Positions 15,290-24,903 of a stretch of DNA of 62,363 nucleotides are shown here, piece after piece. The notes below the pieces were generated by a model. That model saw only the letters and a program-made list of their open reading frames with translations. It was not told the DNA's origin and searched no databases. Numbering within the stretch: the first letter of the stretch is position 1; each line of letters opens with the position of its first letter. The DNA is from Peptococcaceae bacterium. GTDB lineage: Bacteria; Bacillota; Peptococcia; Peptococcales; Peptococcaceae. The translations under genes were made by a program, and so were the position numbers. Location: NCBI GenBank assembly GCA_017547685.1, contig JAFYPD010000083.1, positions 1-62,363 on the forward strand, in the 5' to 3' direction.

Positions 15290-16471
15290 ATGTATTGTGA
15301 AACACAGAAAACAGAAAATACAAAATTATGGAATTTTAATTATGTATATTTATTATGCTTGAATGCAATCGTCACAGGTGCCTCTCATATGATTCTGCCG
15401 CTTGTGTCAAAATATGCAATCACAATGGGGACTACCCTGAGTTTTGCCGGAATAATTGCGGGTACCTATTCTGTAGCGGCAATGTTTATGCGCCCTTTTG
15501 CCGGCACGGCTGCCGATAGGGTTAATAAAAAATATCTAATGGTTGGCGCAACGTTTGGGATGGTGTTTTCTGTGCTCGGGCATTTTCTGGTTCAGTCGCC
15601 GTTTTTGTTATTATTGTTTCGATTTTTACATGGTGTGTTTTTTGGTATCAGCGGGACCATAAACATAACACTTGCAAGTCAGTTTGTGCCGCAGAAGCGA
15701 TTAGGAGAAGGGATAGGGTATCTGGGTATGGCCACGGTTCTGGGAACGGCTGTTGGGCCTAATATCGGTTTGGCGGTTATGGATGATTGGGGGATTCGCA
15801 GTAGTTTTCTTGTGGCCTTTTGTGTATTATTAACAGCATCCTGCTGTATGACTTTTATACGTTATACGCCGGAAGCACCGAAAAATAAAACAGAAAAAAA
15901 TAAAAAATTCCGGCTACGTGAAATGATAGCGCTGGAACTTTTGCCGTTCAGTTTTTTTGGCGGCCTTTTAATGGTTACAAATGGAATTGTGTCCTCCTAT
16001 CTGGTTCTGGTAGGGGAAGAGCGCGGAATTGGCAATATCGGTCTGTACTTTACCGTGAATGCCATTGTTATGCTGTTAAGTCGGCCGATGGCAGGAAAAA
16101 TATCAGACCGGTACGAGATATCCTATGTATTGATTCCTGCTTTTACATGCGGAATGCTGGCAATGTTTCTGCTCAGCAGAGCGGAATCCTTGCCGGTGAT
16201 ATTACTGGTCGCAGTTTTACAGGCTTTTGGTGCAGGCATGGGGCATCCGGCTCTGCAGGCAGAATGTATACGCCGCTTGGGAAGGGAACACAGCGGTGTG
16301 GCTACCGGAACATATTATCTGGGAGCCGACTTGGGAATTGGTTTTGGCCCGATGTTAGGCGGAGTAATTGCAACACAGTACGGTTACAGCACAATGTACA
16401 GTGCGGCAGCGGTTTTAATGGTGTTCGGGCTGGTGAGCTTTTTGCTGTATCGTTATCACGTTTTAAAATGA
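15290..16471 (+). CDS. MFS transporter
   Basis: This 393 aa protein of 12 predicted membrane segments belongs to the major facilitator superfamily. The loop 2-3 motif appears as GTAADRVNKKYLM, and GLAVMDDWGIRSSF and SRPMAGKISDRYEI mark the symmetric second half. GGAG (15278-15281) sets the ATG at 15290; an earlier in-frame ATG at 15248 has no site. It faces permease 1 across the palindrome-rich region and ends tail to tail with the OFA-type carrier. The substrate is unknown; uptake or efflux of an organic anion used by the oxidoreductases would fit the context. Confidence 0.85.
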   Translation: MYCETQKTENTKLWNFNYVYLLCLNAIVTGASHMILPLVSKYAITMGTTLSFAGIIAGTYSVAAMFMRPFAGTAADRVNKKYLMVGATFGMVFSVLGHFLVQSPFLLLLFRFLHGVFFGISGTINITLASQFVPQKRLGEGIGYLGMATVLGTAVGPNIGLAVMDDWGIRSSFLVAFCVLLTASCCMTFIRYTPEAPKNKTEKNKKFRLREMIALELLPFSFFGGLLMVTNGIVSSYLVLVGEERGIGNIGLYFTVNAIVMLLSRPMAGKISDRYEISYVLIPAFTCGMLAMFLLSRAESLPVILLVAVLQAFGAGMGHPALQAECIRRLGREHSGVATGTYYLGADLGIGFGPMLGGVIATQYGYSTMYSAAAVLMVFGLVSFLLYRYHVLK

Positions 16472-16489
16472 TATATTCAATATGCAGTA

Positions 16490-16537
16490 TAAAAACAGGC
16501 GTTGGTGAGTTATCGTTCATCAACGCCTGTTTTTATA
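16490..16537. terminator. Bidirectional terminator between two MFS genes
   Basis: AAAAACAGGCGTTG and CAACGCCTGTTTTT are perfect inverted arms flanking a GTGAGTTATCGTTCAT loop region, with T runs on both strands. Confidence 0.88.
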
Positions 16538-16551
16538 TCTCAAGTATTGAT

Positions 16552-17790
16552 CTAGAGAGAGTTCTTTTTTAAGTTCTTTTCAAGCAAAAAGAGTAAGGTA
16601 ATTCCAATAAATGCCAGAAAAGCAGAGGCCAAAAATGCAGGCTGATATCTGGATGTGATTGTAAAAATCTGATTCATAATCATAGGCCCGGCTAAACCGG
16701 CCGCAGCGAAACCGATAAACATAATACCATAATTTACGCTGTTATTTTTACTACCGAATTGTGCTGCAGTAAAGCCAGGATAAATTCCCATAATGCTGCC
16801 AAAACAGAAACCGATAACAGCCAGCCCGGCAAAAAAGAAAAGTGTGGTCGATTCCGTGCAAAAGTAAAGCAGAATACTTGCAAGGAAGGATAACACGAAG
16901 GTGCATTTCAGGGTTGCAACGGCACCGATTTTGTCAGAAATACTTCCGGAAATCAGACGGCCAAGCATATTAAAGAATGCCAGAAGAGAAACAACGGCTG
17001 CGGCAGCTGCACTTGAGAATCCCATCATAGTCTGTGCAATTGGTGATGCCTGTGAAATAATCATTAAACCGGCAAATGATCCGCAGGTTAAAGTGAGAAT
17101 CATGTAATAAAAAGCAGGTTTCTGCAGCATCTCCTTATAGGTGCAGTCCGTTGGGCGGCTGGAATTATCAGGAGTGGCTGATTTTTCAGAACATTCTCTG
17201 ACTGGGTTAAAATCTGCCGGGCAGGGAATGATGACAAACGCAGAAGCGCAGATAATAAGCATCATTACAATGCCGAGAATCTGGAAAGCTGTTGTAATGT
17301 GATAGGCAGATACTAATATGGTGGCAATCGGCGGAATCAAAATGGAGCTGCCTCCGTAGCAGGCCGTAATTAGTCCGCCGGCCAGTCCTCTTTTATCAGG
17401 AAAAAATTTTACAACGTTCGATACGGTAGTGCCATATATCATCCCGACTCCCAGGCCAACCCCCAGACCGTATGTTACCATTAACATTGGAACAGAGGTT
17501 GCAAAACCGGATCTAGCCATACCGAGACCAAACAGAAGTCCTCCCGCAAGCAGGATACGTTTCGGGCCTAACCGGTCATTAATGAACCCGCCTGAAATCA
17601 TTGTAATCGGGCCAACTGCATTGGCGATTGTGAATATGATGGCGAGGCTTGTAATGTTTGTTCCGGTTATTTCACTAAGATGTGCTGCCATCGGTGTGGC
17701 AAAAACACTCCACGCATATAGCGAGCCGATGCATAACGTTACAAAACAGCTCGCAATCAGAATGAGCCATCTTTTTTGTTTTAAAACCAT
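16552..17790 (-). CDS. MFS transporter of the oxalate/formate antiporter (OFA) type
   Basis: This 412 aa, 12-segment carrier has the N-terminal signature CIGSLYAWSVFATPM and SGGFINDRLGPKRILLAGG, typical of the OFA subfamily of MFS proteins. Members exchange or import small carboxylates (oxalate/formate, pyruvate, lactate). A longer hydrophilic loop with about 30 polar residues divides the two halves (near residue 190-225). It is read toward the MFS gene at 15290 and diverges from permease 2 at 18066 across 275 nt. The association with permeases and flavin reductases suggests small organic acid exchange, not proven. Confidence 0.87.
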   Translation of the reverse strand: MVLKQKRWLILIASCFVTLCIGSLYAWSVFATPMAAHLSEITGTNITSLAIIFTIANAVGPITMISGGFINDRLGPKRILLAGGLLFGLGMARSGFATSVPMLMVTYGLGVGLGVGMIYGTTVSNVVKFFPDKRGLAGGLITACYGGSSILIPPIATILVSAYHITTAFQILGIVMMLIICASAFVIIPCPADFNPVRECSEKSATPDNSSRPTDCTYKEMLQKPAFYYMILTLTCGSFAGLMIISQASPIAQTMMGFSSAAAAAVVSLLAFFNMLGRLISGSISDKIGAVATLKCTFVLSFLASILLYFCTESTTLFFFAGLAVIGFCFGSIMGIYPGFTAAQFGSKNNSVNYGIMFIGFAAAGLAGPMIMNQIFTITSRYQPAFLASAFLAFIGITLLFLLEKNLKKNSL

Positions 17791-17850
17791 AATTTTCCTC
17801 CATACATATGTATTTCTAAATATAGATATACATTCTCTTATAGCACAGGA

Positions 17851-17884
17851 TTTAGTGCTTGGGTACCCTGCAATTATTTATAAC
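17851..17884. promoter_or_regulatory. Possible shared operator in divergent OFA/permease 2 control region
   Basis: TTTAGTGCTTGGGTACCCTG with TTTATAAC downstream resembles 14984-15018 (TTTAG, GGGTAGCCC, TTATAAC at almost the same spacing) in the other divergent transporter region. GGGTACCC is itself a palindrome. It may be a common regulator site; only two copies support it. Confidence 0.4.
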
Positions 17885-18065
17885 CGCTTATTAACAGTGT
17901 AAATAAAAGAGATGGTTATATGGAGGATTTATAATCAGATATAAAATCACTGAAATTGTTGAAGGCGATATATATAACCTATAATGAGTTTGTAAAACCG
18001 TCTGATAATGAAATTAAATGCTGGATGCTGATATATATGCAACATGAAAAGAGAGGTGTGGAACT

Positions 18066-19529
18066 ATGCGTACGGGTTTAGCAAAGGATGACTTAAAGTC
18101 AAGATGTACACCGGCTTACGCGGGGCACAGTATTATCACACTGGCGATTATGGGCGGCTTTAAATTTATCGTGCCGGCAGCGGATCCATTAACTCCTTTA
18201 GGCGTAGAGATACTGGGAATTTTTATGGGTATGGTATATGGCTGGCTTGTGGTAGGTGATTTAATCTGGCCGAGTATTGCCGGGATGATTTTTCTGGGCC
18301 TTAGCGATTATTCGACAGTGGTGGATGAATTTGCCAGCGGGTTTGGCAATAATACCGTTTTACTGATATTATTCTTTTTTCTTTTCACCAATATTATCAA
18401 TTCGGCAGGCATTATTGAGTATGTCGCACAATGGATTTTAAGCCGGAAATTTGCATATGGCAGACCCTGGGTACTGGCTTTATTATTGATGTTAGCCACG
18501 GTTGTAGCGTTCTTTATGGTATCTGCCACAGCGGCTTGTCTGGTGATGATTCCGCTGATTAAAACCATTTCTTTTTTATATGGATTTAAGCCGGGGGACA
18601 AGTGGCCGATGTTAATGCTAGGCGGGTTAATTTATGTTGGATCTACCAGCTATATGTTGCTGCCGTACAAAACACTGCCTCTGGTTGTTTTTGCCGGATA
18701 CGAAGCGGTTACCGGAGAAACCATTGCCTATCTGCCGTATTTGCTGATTGCTTTAGCTGCTACCGGTGTTGCAATTATCCTATTTCTTTTGATGTGTAAA
18801 TTTGTTTTTCGGCCGGATGTGTCCAGCATCGTGAACTGTAAGGTTTCTTTTGAAAAAAATGCAGAATTGTCAGAATATCAGAAATTTGTGTTTCTGTTTT
18901 TTGCAGTGACGTTAGGCCTGTTAATGATATCCAACATAATACCAGGTTCTGTTTTTCCGTTTTCCATTTTGAAAGAAATTGGCAGTACAGGAATTTTAGC
19001 AGCCGCAGTAATGTTTTATTTAGCCTGTCAGCTGAAAGAAGGGCAGACGATTAATGAACTGTTCAGCAAAAACATTTCATGGAATATTATTTTTCTGATG
19101 GCTGCAGCGATGTCAATTTCTGATGCCTTTATGTCAGACCAGACAGGTATTACGGAATGGATGACAAGTGTGATTGTTCCGCTTGTACAGGGAACCAATT
19201 CGGTTGTATTTATTATTATTGTTTGTGTGATTTGCTGTATTTTCACCAACCTGGCCCATAACCTGACAGCGGGTGCTATTCTGACACCGATAATTCTTCC
19301 GATTGCAGATGTGTTCGGCTTAAATCTGCCGGCCCTGGTACTTTGCATGATGGTGGTTTTTGATGTGGGAATCATTTTACCGCCCGCCAGCACAGTAGGG
19401 GCAATGTTTCATAGTGATTCCGAGTGGGTGCCTGGAAAATCAGCTTATTTTTACGGAATCGTCTATAGTGTTCTTAATCTGTTTAATGCTGTTTTTATCG
19501 TTTATCCATTGGGCTGTATGCTGATGTGA
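18066..19529 (+). CDS. SLC13/DASS-type anion permease 2
   Basis: This 487 aa membrane protein is a paralogue of permease 1: both share PLTP-GVEILGIF-G-VYGWLVVGD near the N-terminus, LLPYK(S/T)LPLVVF in the middle and a (T/L)PPAS...EWVPGK segment near the end. The second substrate loop reads TNLAHNLTAGAILTPIIL, so residues differ from permease 1 (TNIGNNQS) in the place that usually sets specificity. GAGGTG precedes the ATG. It is followed after 48 nt by type A enzyme 3 with no terminator between, so the two are very likely co-transcribed. This links import of an anion to the oxidoreductase. Confidence 0.88.
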   Translation: MRTGLAKDDLKSRCTPAYAGHSIITLAIMGGFKFIVPAADPLTPLGVEILGIFMGMVYGWLVVGDLIWPSIAGMIFLGLSDYSTVVDEFASGFGNNTVLLILFFFLFTNIINSAGIIEYVAQWILSRKFAYGRPWVLALLLMLATVVAFFMVSATAACLVMIPLIKTISFLYGFKPGDKWPMLMLGGLIYVGSTSYMLLPYKTLPLVVFAGYEAVTGETIAYLPYLLIALAATGVAIILFLLMCKFVFRPDVSSIVNCKVSFEKNAELSEYQKFVFLFFAVTLGLLMISNIIPGSVFPFSILKEIGSTGILAAAVMFYLACQLKEGQTINELFSKNISWNIIFLMAAAMSISDAFMSDQTGITEWMTSVIVPLVQGTNSVVFIIIVCVICCIFTNLAHNLTAGAILTPIILPIADVFGLNLPALVLCMMVVFDVGIILPPASTVGAMFHSDSEWVPGKSAYFYGIVYSVLNLFNAVFIVYPLGCMLM

Positions 19530-19577
19530 AAACAATAGAGCAGTACAATATAAAAATTATAAAAGGAGATGCAAGAA

Positions 19578-21581
19578 ATGACAAAACCGATGTATAAAGA
19601 AAAATATCCTCATATGTTTGAGCCGCTGGTGATTAAGAGAGGGCGGAATGAGGTTGTATTTAATAATCGCATTATGATGTCGCCGGTAGGCATTGTTGCT
19701 ACTGGCGGTGGCGCTGATAACGGGAGAATCAATGCTTTTGGTGTTGATTACTGGACCGGTATTATTCGCGGTGGATTTTCTTCTGTGGCATTGCCAATGG
19801 AAATTCCAGCAGAAGGGTCTCATGCAGGGGTTTTTAACATGGATCCAGAACAGGTAAACTATATGAACATGCATTTATTGCAGCGTTCTGTTCACGCTTA
19901 TAATGGGAAAACTTTTGCAGAGTTAATTCACGGTGGACGGTGCATGGTAGCGAAAGGATTAGAGTTAAAAGCTGCTGCTGATTCTGAATATCAGGGACGT
20001 CCTGTAAAAGGGATGGACAAAACTGATATGGAAGAAGTTTTACAGTTATGTCGTGAATTTGCCAGTCAGGCAAGACGCTCTGGCTTTGATGGTATTATGG
20101 TGCATATGGCACACGGTTGGCTGTTCCACGATTTCTTATCGCCAATTACGAATACTCGTACTGATGAATTTGGTGGAAGTGTAGAAAACCGTTGTCGTTT
20201 TCCAATTATGGCATTAAAGGCAATTCGTGAAGTAATTGGTGATGATTTAATTATCGAATTACGTTTGAATGGTAATGATGAAATGGAAGGCGGCATTCTG
20301 CCGGAAGATGCGGCCCAGCAGGTACTGTTATTACAGGAGTATGTGGACATGATTCATATCACCTGCGGTACTCGTGTGGATGTAACCAGCCGTCCTAAAA
20401 TGCATCCGACAAACTACTGTCCAACCGAACATAATGCGTATGCCAGTGAAATTATCAAAAATACACCTGGCGTAAAAATTCCGATTGGTGTAGTTGGCGC
20501 AATCAGCGACCCGGAACGGACAGAAAAATTACTGGCGGAAGGAAAAGCCGATTATGTATTGATGGCCAGAGCTGCTATTGCAGATAACAACTGGGTTAAC
20601 AAGGTAAAAGCCGGTCGTGAGGAAGATATTCGTCCTTGTCTGCGTTGCCTGTACTGCTTAGACCATGGCCGCAGAAAAGCGAAAGTAAGCGGCAAAGAAC
20701 TGGCTATGGCGGCTGAAGTAAGTTTTGACCGTCGTTGTGTAGTAAATCCACTTTCTATGCAGGGAATTAGTAAAAAAATGTTCCCTGCACCGCAATGTAG
20801 CAAAAAAGTTGCAATTGTAGGCGGTGGTGTTGCAGGGATGAATGCAGCACTGAGTGCGGCAGAACGGGGTCATGATGTTACAATTTTTGAAAAAACAGAT
20901 CGTTTGGGTGGTCAGGCCTTGCTTTCTGATGTTATGTGGTTTAAAAAAGAGATGAAATTGTATCATGAATGGCTGGAACGTCAAGTAAGAAAGAATACAA
21001 ATATTAAAATCATGATGAATACCGAAGCAACTCCAGAATTGATTTCTGATTTAAATCCGGACGTAGCTATCATTGCAGTTGGTGCAGAACAGGTGGTTCC
21101 ACCAATTCCAGGTATTGAAAAAGCGATGATGTCCTTTGACGTATTTGGTCATGAAGAAAAAGTAGGCAAAAAGGTTGCGATTATTGGCGGCGGGGATATT
21201 GGCTGCGAATTGTCTATTCATCTGTCCGGCTTAGGCCATGCGTGTTCTGTAATTGAAATGAGTCATTATCAGGCCGGTAATGCAGAACTGACAGAACGTA
21301 TGTCAATTTTGCAGTGGATGGAAAAAGAAAATGTAAATACACTGTTAGACACACAAGCTGTAGAAATAACAGATGCTGGTGTAAAAATCAGAAATGCAGA
21401 TGGCGAATCGTTTTTGGAAGCTGATACAGTAATCATTAGTGTAGGTACTAGAGCGTTGACCGAGGTAAGGGATGCATTCCGTGATGTTGCTTTTGACGTT
21501 ATTAATATTGGTGACTGTAAAAAAGCCTCAAATATGCAGAATGCCATTGAAACTGGTTTTGATGCAGGTTATATTATTTAA
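19578..21581 (+). CDS. OYE-like FMN/[4Fe-4S]/FAD-NADH oxidoreductase, type A (enzyme 3)
   Basis: This 667 aa protein is closest to enzyme 1: both have GGGAD(D/N)GR, (Y/F)W(T)GI and the motif VSFDRRC, and both have 26 residues between the third and fourth iron-sulfur cysteines. CLRCLYC lies near residue 353, the FAD fold VGGGVAGM near 413 and the NAD fold IIGGGDIG near 534. The barrel motif is AHGWL, again with Trp for Tyr. AAAAGGAG touches an earlier ATG (19569), so I prefer the ATG at 19578 (MTKPMYKEKYPH), with 9 nt spacing. It lies downstream of permease 2 in an apparent operon. Reaction direction and substrate are not known. Confidence 0.88.
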   Translation: MTKPMYKEKYPHMFEPLVIKRGRNEVVFNNRIMMSPVGIVATGGGADNGRINAFGVDYWTGIIRGGFSSVALPMEIPAEGSHAGVFNMDPEQVNYMNMHLLQRSVHAYNGKTFAELIHGGRCMVAKGLELKAAADSEYQGRPVKGMDKTDMEEVLQLCREFASQARRSGFDGIMVHMAHGWLFHDFLSPITNTRTDEFGGSVENRCRFPIMALKAIREVIGDDLIIELRLNGNDEMEGGILPEDAAQQVLLLQEYVDMIHITCGTRVDVTSRPKMHPTNYCPTEHNAYASEIIKNTPGVKIPIGVVGAISDPERTEKLLAEGKADYVLMARAAIADNNWVNKVKAGREEDIRPCLRCLYCLDHGRRKAKVSGKELAMAAEVSFDRRCVVNPLSMQGISKKMFPAPQCSKKVAIVGGGVAGMNAALSAAERGHDVTIFEKTDRLGGQALLSDVMWFKKEMKLYHEWLERQVRKNTNIKIMMNTEATPELISDLNPDVAIIAVGAEQVVPPIPGIEKAMMSFDVFGHEEKVGKKVAIIGGGDIGCELSIHLSGLGHACSVIEMSHYQAGNAELTERMSILQWMEKENVNTLLDTQAVEITDAGVKIRNADGESFLEADTVIISVGTRALTEVRDAFRDVAFDVINIGDCKKASNMQNAIETGFDAGYII

Positions 21582-21596
21582 AACAACGATATTGAG

Positions 21597-21652
21597 ATGA
21601 AATGGAGGGGGGAACCAAAGCTTATACTGGGTTCTCCCTTCACATTTTTCAA
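21597..21652 (+). terminator. Terminator after enzyme 3
   Basis: GGGGGGAACC and GGGTTCTCCC form a stem (extended by TGAA/TTCA), followed by a short T run (CATTTTTC). Confidence 0.7.
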
Positions 21653-21705
21653 TAAAAATGGTGACTCTGTAAAAATATAGTTTAATGAATTGGGAGGCGT
21701 TAGAT

Positions 21706-22635
21706 ATGCGATTAGAGCAGTTGAAATATCTGATAGAAGTTGCAAACAGCAAGTCAATTAATAAAGCAGCACAAAGTTTGTATATCACTCAGCCGGCATT
21801 AAGTATTGCAATTAATGCCTTGGAAGATGAACTCCAATATCCATTATTAAAACGTACAAAAAAAGGTGTCGTGTTAACAGAAGATGGTGCCCGAGTAATG
21901 AAAGAAGCACAGATGATTTTAGACACGATACAAGATTGGTATTTAGTGAAAGATGAACAGGAGTATGAGATGGAAGGTACTGTTCATTTACAAGCGATTC
22001 CATCTATTTGTGTAGCGTTGGCGGATACATTAATTATGACCTTACAGAAACGCTATCCATTGTTGTCAGTTTTTTTACATGAAAAACCACCGCAACACAT
22101 GATTTCTTCCTTGAACAACAGTGCTATTAATATTGGAATTACGTCTTGTCCTCAGCACAAAGAAACAAAATTTTTGCGTAAAGCGGAGGAAACAGGTTTA
22201 CACGCTGAAAAACTGTCAGATGACGAGCGGTGCATTATTTTAAGTACCAAGAATTCTTTAGCAACAAAAGAACTATTATCAAGGGCTGATTTAAAAAAAT
22301 TAACATTGGCCTATTATTCAGATTTAACGGATGATGTTTCGGAAAGTTATCGTAAATATTTCAACCCGGAACGATGCTTTCGGTTAAATAACAGAGAAAG
22401 TATTCTGCAGTTAGTGGCCGTAGATGGTGCAGTAGGTGTGTTCCCGGTCAAAACAATGACGAATAGCTATTTTATGAAAAGTGGTTTGGTAAAAGCTGTG
22501 CCGGCAGAGGATTTAGATACAAAAATTGCATATTATATGCTCTATCCTGAACCTAAAAGTATGTCAGTTAACGAAATTAGAATGATAGACATTATAAGAG
22601 AACAATTTGAGAATGTTATCACGCTTTCGAAGTAA
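21706..22635 (+). CDS. LysR-family transcriptional regulator (regulator 3)
   Basis: This 309 aa LysR protein has the helix-turn-helix SINKAAQSLYITQPALSIAI at about residues 16-35 and a two-lobed effector domain. GGGAGG 8 nt upstream sets the ATG at 21706 (MRLEQLKYL); an upstream in-frame ATG at 21685 lacks a site. It lies between type A enzyme 3 and type B enzyme 4, the same position regulator 2 holds in the first module. The two share many residues (NKAA, QPALS, EDEL, LLKR, QDWY), which supports module duplication. Its coding sequence is richer in A and T than the neighbouring permease gene. Confidence 0.9.
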   Translation: MRLEQLKYLIEVANSKSINKAAQSLYITQPALSIAINALEDELQYPLLKRTKKGVVLTEDGARVMKEAQMILDTIQDWYLVKDEQEYEMEGTVHLQAIPSICVALADTLIMTLQKRYPLLSVFLHEKPPQHMISSLNNSAINIGITSCPQHKETKFLRKAEETGLHAEKLSDDERCIILSTKNSLATKELLSRADLKKLTLAYYSDLTDDVSESYRKYFNPERCFRLNNRESILQLVAVDGAVGVFPVKTMTNSYFMKSGLVKAVPAEDLDTKIAYYMLYPEPKSMSVNEIRMIDIIREQFENVITLSK

Positions 22636-22788
22636 GGGTTATAAAAATAGCTAAATAATATGCTATAAAATGTGAAACTTATGCAGATAACAGATATTAT
22701 GCTACGATATATAGGTAATCAAAAGCTTCATTGTGAAAATGTTAAGTTAATATGTTTTCGGTTGAACTTTGACAAAGGAGAGAACGAT

Positions 22789-24780
22789 ATGAAACCTGTT
22801 TACAAAGAAAAGTATCCTCATTTATTTGAACCTATGTATGTTGGCAAGAAGAAAGTACGTTTTAACAATCGTGCTTGCATGGCACCAATTGGCTCTATTG
22901 CTACTGGTGGCGGTGAGAGCAGTGAAGGTCGTATTACCCAGAATGGTATTGATCAGGCAATGAATTACATTCGTGGTGGTTTTTCTACAGTCGCACTGCC
23001 CATGGAAGTGCCTATCGATGGCGGCCACGAACATATGTTTAACTTGAACCCAAAAACCTGCAACCAGATGAATTTCCACCTGTTACAACGGTCGGTACAT
23101 GCCTATAGAGGACTGACTTTTGCAGAACTTCTGCATTGCGGGCCATTTGTAAATTTACCTGATTATCCTCGACTGGGTGCGGATACCTATGTAACGAATG
23201 GTTATCCGGTAAAAGCAGCAACTAAAGAAGATATGGAAGATATCTGTAAATTATTTGCTCAGTATGCGGTGTGGGCTAAAATTGCCAAATTTGATGGCTT
23301 GATGATTCATATGGCGCATGGCTGGCTGTTTAACCAGTTCTTATCTCCATTAACCAACCATCGTACCGATGAATTCGGCGGCTCTGTAGAAAATCGCTGT
23401 CGTTTCCCGATGATGGTATTGAAAGCAATTCGTGATGCAGTAGGTGATGATTTATTAATCGAATTGCGTTTAAACGGGAATGACGAAGTAAAAGGCGGTA
23501 TTTTACCAGAAGATGCTGCACAGCAGGTATTAATTTTACAGGAATACGCTGACATGATTCATATTACTTGTGGTCATCGTGTGGATGCGCTGTCGCGTCC
23601 AAAACAGCACCCAAGTAATTTCTTCCCAATGGCGCATAATGCTTATGCAAGTGAAATCGTAAAAAATACACCAGGGGTAAGAATTCCTATTGGTGTAGTT
23701 GGCGCTATTTATACACCAGAAGTTGCAGAAGAAGTATTAGCAAAAGGTCAGGCAGATTATATTCTGATGGCACGTTCTGCTATGGCTGACCCTGAAATTA
23801 TCAAGAAAGCAAAAGAAGGTCGTGAAGATGATATTCGTCCATGCTTACGCTGCAATTACTGTATGGACCATGGTCGCCGTGAAGCATTAACAACAGATTT
23901 ACATTTATTAAGTCATCCAAGTTATGATCGGCATTGTGCAACCAACCCATTAGCATTCCAGAGTTTATCGAAACGTAGTTTCCCACCAGCAGAAAGAGAA
24001 AAACGGGTTGCAGTAATCGGCGGTGGTGTAGCAGGTATGGAAGCTGCTATTAGTGCTGCTGACCGCGGGCATAGTGTAGTATTATATGAAAAAACTGACC
24101 GGTTGGGCGGTCAGGCATTATTATCTGATGTAATGCCGTTTAAACAGGAAATGAAACTGTTCCATGAATATCTGGAACGTCAGGTACAGAAACGCCGCAA
24201 TATTGTCGTCATGATGAATACTCTGGCTACTCGTGAAATGATCGAAGAATTAGATCCAGATGCAGTAATTGTAGCAGTGGGGGCGGAACAGATTGTTCCT
24301 CCGATTCCTGGTGTAGAAAAAGCGGTAATGTCCTTTGATGTATTCGGGAATGAAGATAAAATCGGTCATAAAGTGTTAATCGTTGGTGGTGGCGATATCG
24401 GGGTTGAACTTGGTATCCATCTCAATCAGCTGGGACATGAAAGTACTATCGTAGAAATGGGTCATTACATTGCACCGAGAGCACAGTTAACAGAACGTAT
24501 TTCCTATCTGGAAGTGATGAAACAGGAAAATGTTGTAACCATGGTAGATACGTCCTGTATAGAAATCACAGATAACGGTGCTTATGTAGAAACATCGGAA
24601 GGAAAACAGTTTATTGAAGCAGATTCTGTAATTATCTGTGTAGGGACAAAAGCGCTGGTGGAAGAACGGGAAAAATTCAAAGATGTTGCGTTTGACGTAA
24701 TCAGTGTTGGCGACTGTGTGAAAGCATCTAGTATTGTACATGCGGTACACACAGGGTATGATGCAGGTTTGACAATTTAA
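22789..24780 (+). CDS. OYE-like FMN/[4Fe-4S]/FAD-NADH oxidoreductase, type B (enzyme 4)
   Basis: This 663 aa protein is closest to enzyme 2, sharing PIDGGHEHMFN, NPKTCNQMNFH, SYDRHC and 24 residues between the third and fourth cysteines. CLRCNYC lies near residue 351, the FAD fold IGGGVAGME near 409 and the NAD fold VGGGDIGVE near 531. The barrel motif is AHGWL, as in all four. AAAGGAGAG sets the ATG at 22789; the open frame extends 39 codons upstream but those do not match the paralogues. It closes the second A-LysR-B module. The nucleotide fold ends in VEMG with a Glu, consistent with NADH use. Confidence 0.88.
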   Translation: MKPVYKEKYPHLFEPMYVGKKKVRFNNRACMAPIGSIATGGGESSEGRITQNGIDQAMNYIRGGFSTVALPMEVPIDGGHEHMFNLNPKTCNQMNFHLLQRSVHAYRGLTFAELLHCGPFVNLPDYPRLGADTYVTNGYPVKAATKEDMEDICKLFAQYAVWAKIAKFDGLMIHMAHGWLFNQFLSPLTNHRTDEFGGSVENRCRFPMMVLKAIRDAVGDDLLIELRLNGNDEVKGGILPEDAAQQVLILQEYADMIHITCGHRVDALSRPKQHPSNFFPMAHNAYASEIVKNTPGVRIPIGVVGAIYTPEVAEEVLAKGQADYILMARSAMADPEIIKKAKEGREDDIRPCLRCNYCMDHGRREALTTDLHLLSHPSYDRHCATNPLAFQSLSKRSFPPAEREKRVAVIGGGVAGMEAAISAADRGHSVVLYEKTDRLGGQALLSDVMPFKQEMKLFHEYLERQVQKRRNIVVMMNTLATREMIEELDPDAVIVAVGAEQIVPPIPGVEKAVMSFDVFGNEDKIGHKVLIVGGGDIGVELGIHLNQLGHESTIVEMGHYIAPRAQLTERISYLEVMKQENVVTMVDTSCIEITDNGAYVETSEGKQFIEADSVIICVGTKALVEEREKFKDVAFDVISVGDCVKASSIVHAVHTGYDAGLTI

Positions 24781-24845
24781 TACAATTTGTTGCATTGTCA
24801 TGGGCAGTTAATATACCGGCAGCCTTGTGATAAAACATCCTGAAT

Positions 24846-24894
24846 TGAAAGGAGCTCCGAGATGATAGAATTCTGGAGCTCCTTTCTTTGCTTT
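24846..24894. terminator. Bidirectional terminator between enzyme 4 and TrmH-type gene
   Basis: AAAGGAGCTCC and GGAGCTCCTTT are perfect 11 bp inverted arms around GAGATGATAGAATTCT, followed by a T-rich stretch (TTTCTTTGC). Confidence 0.8.
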
Positions 24895-24903
24895 ATTCTT
24901 TCA

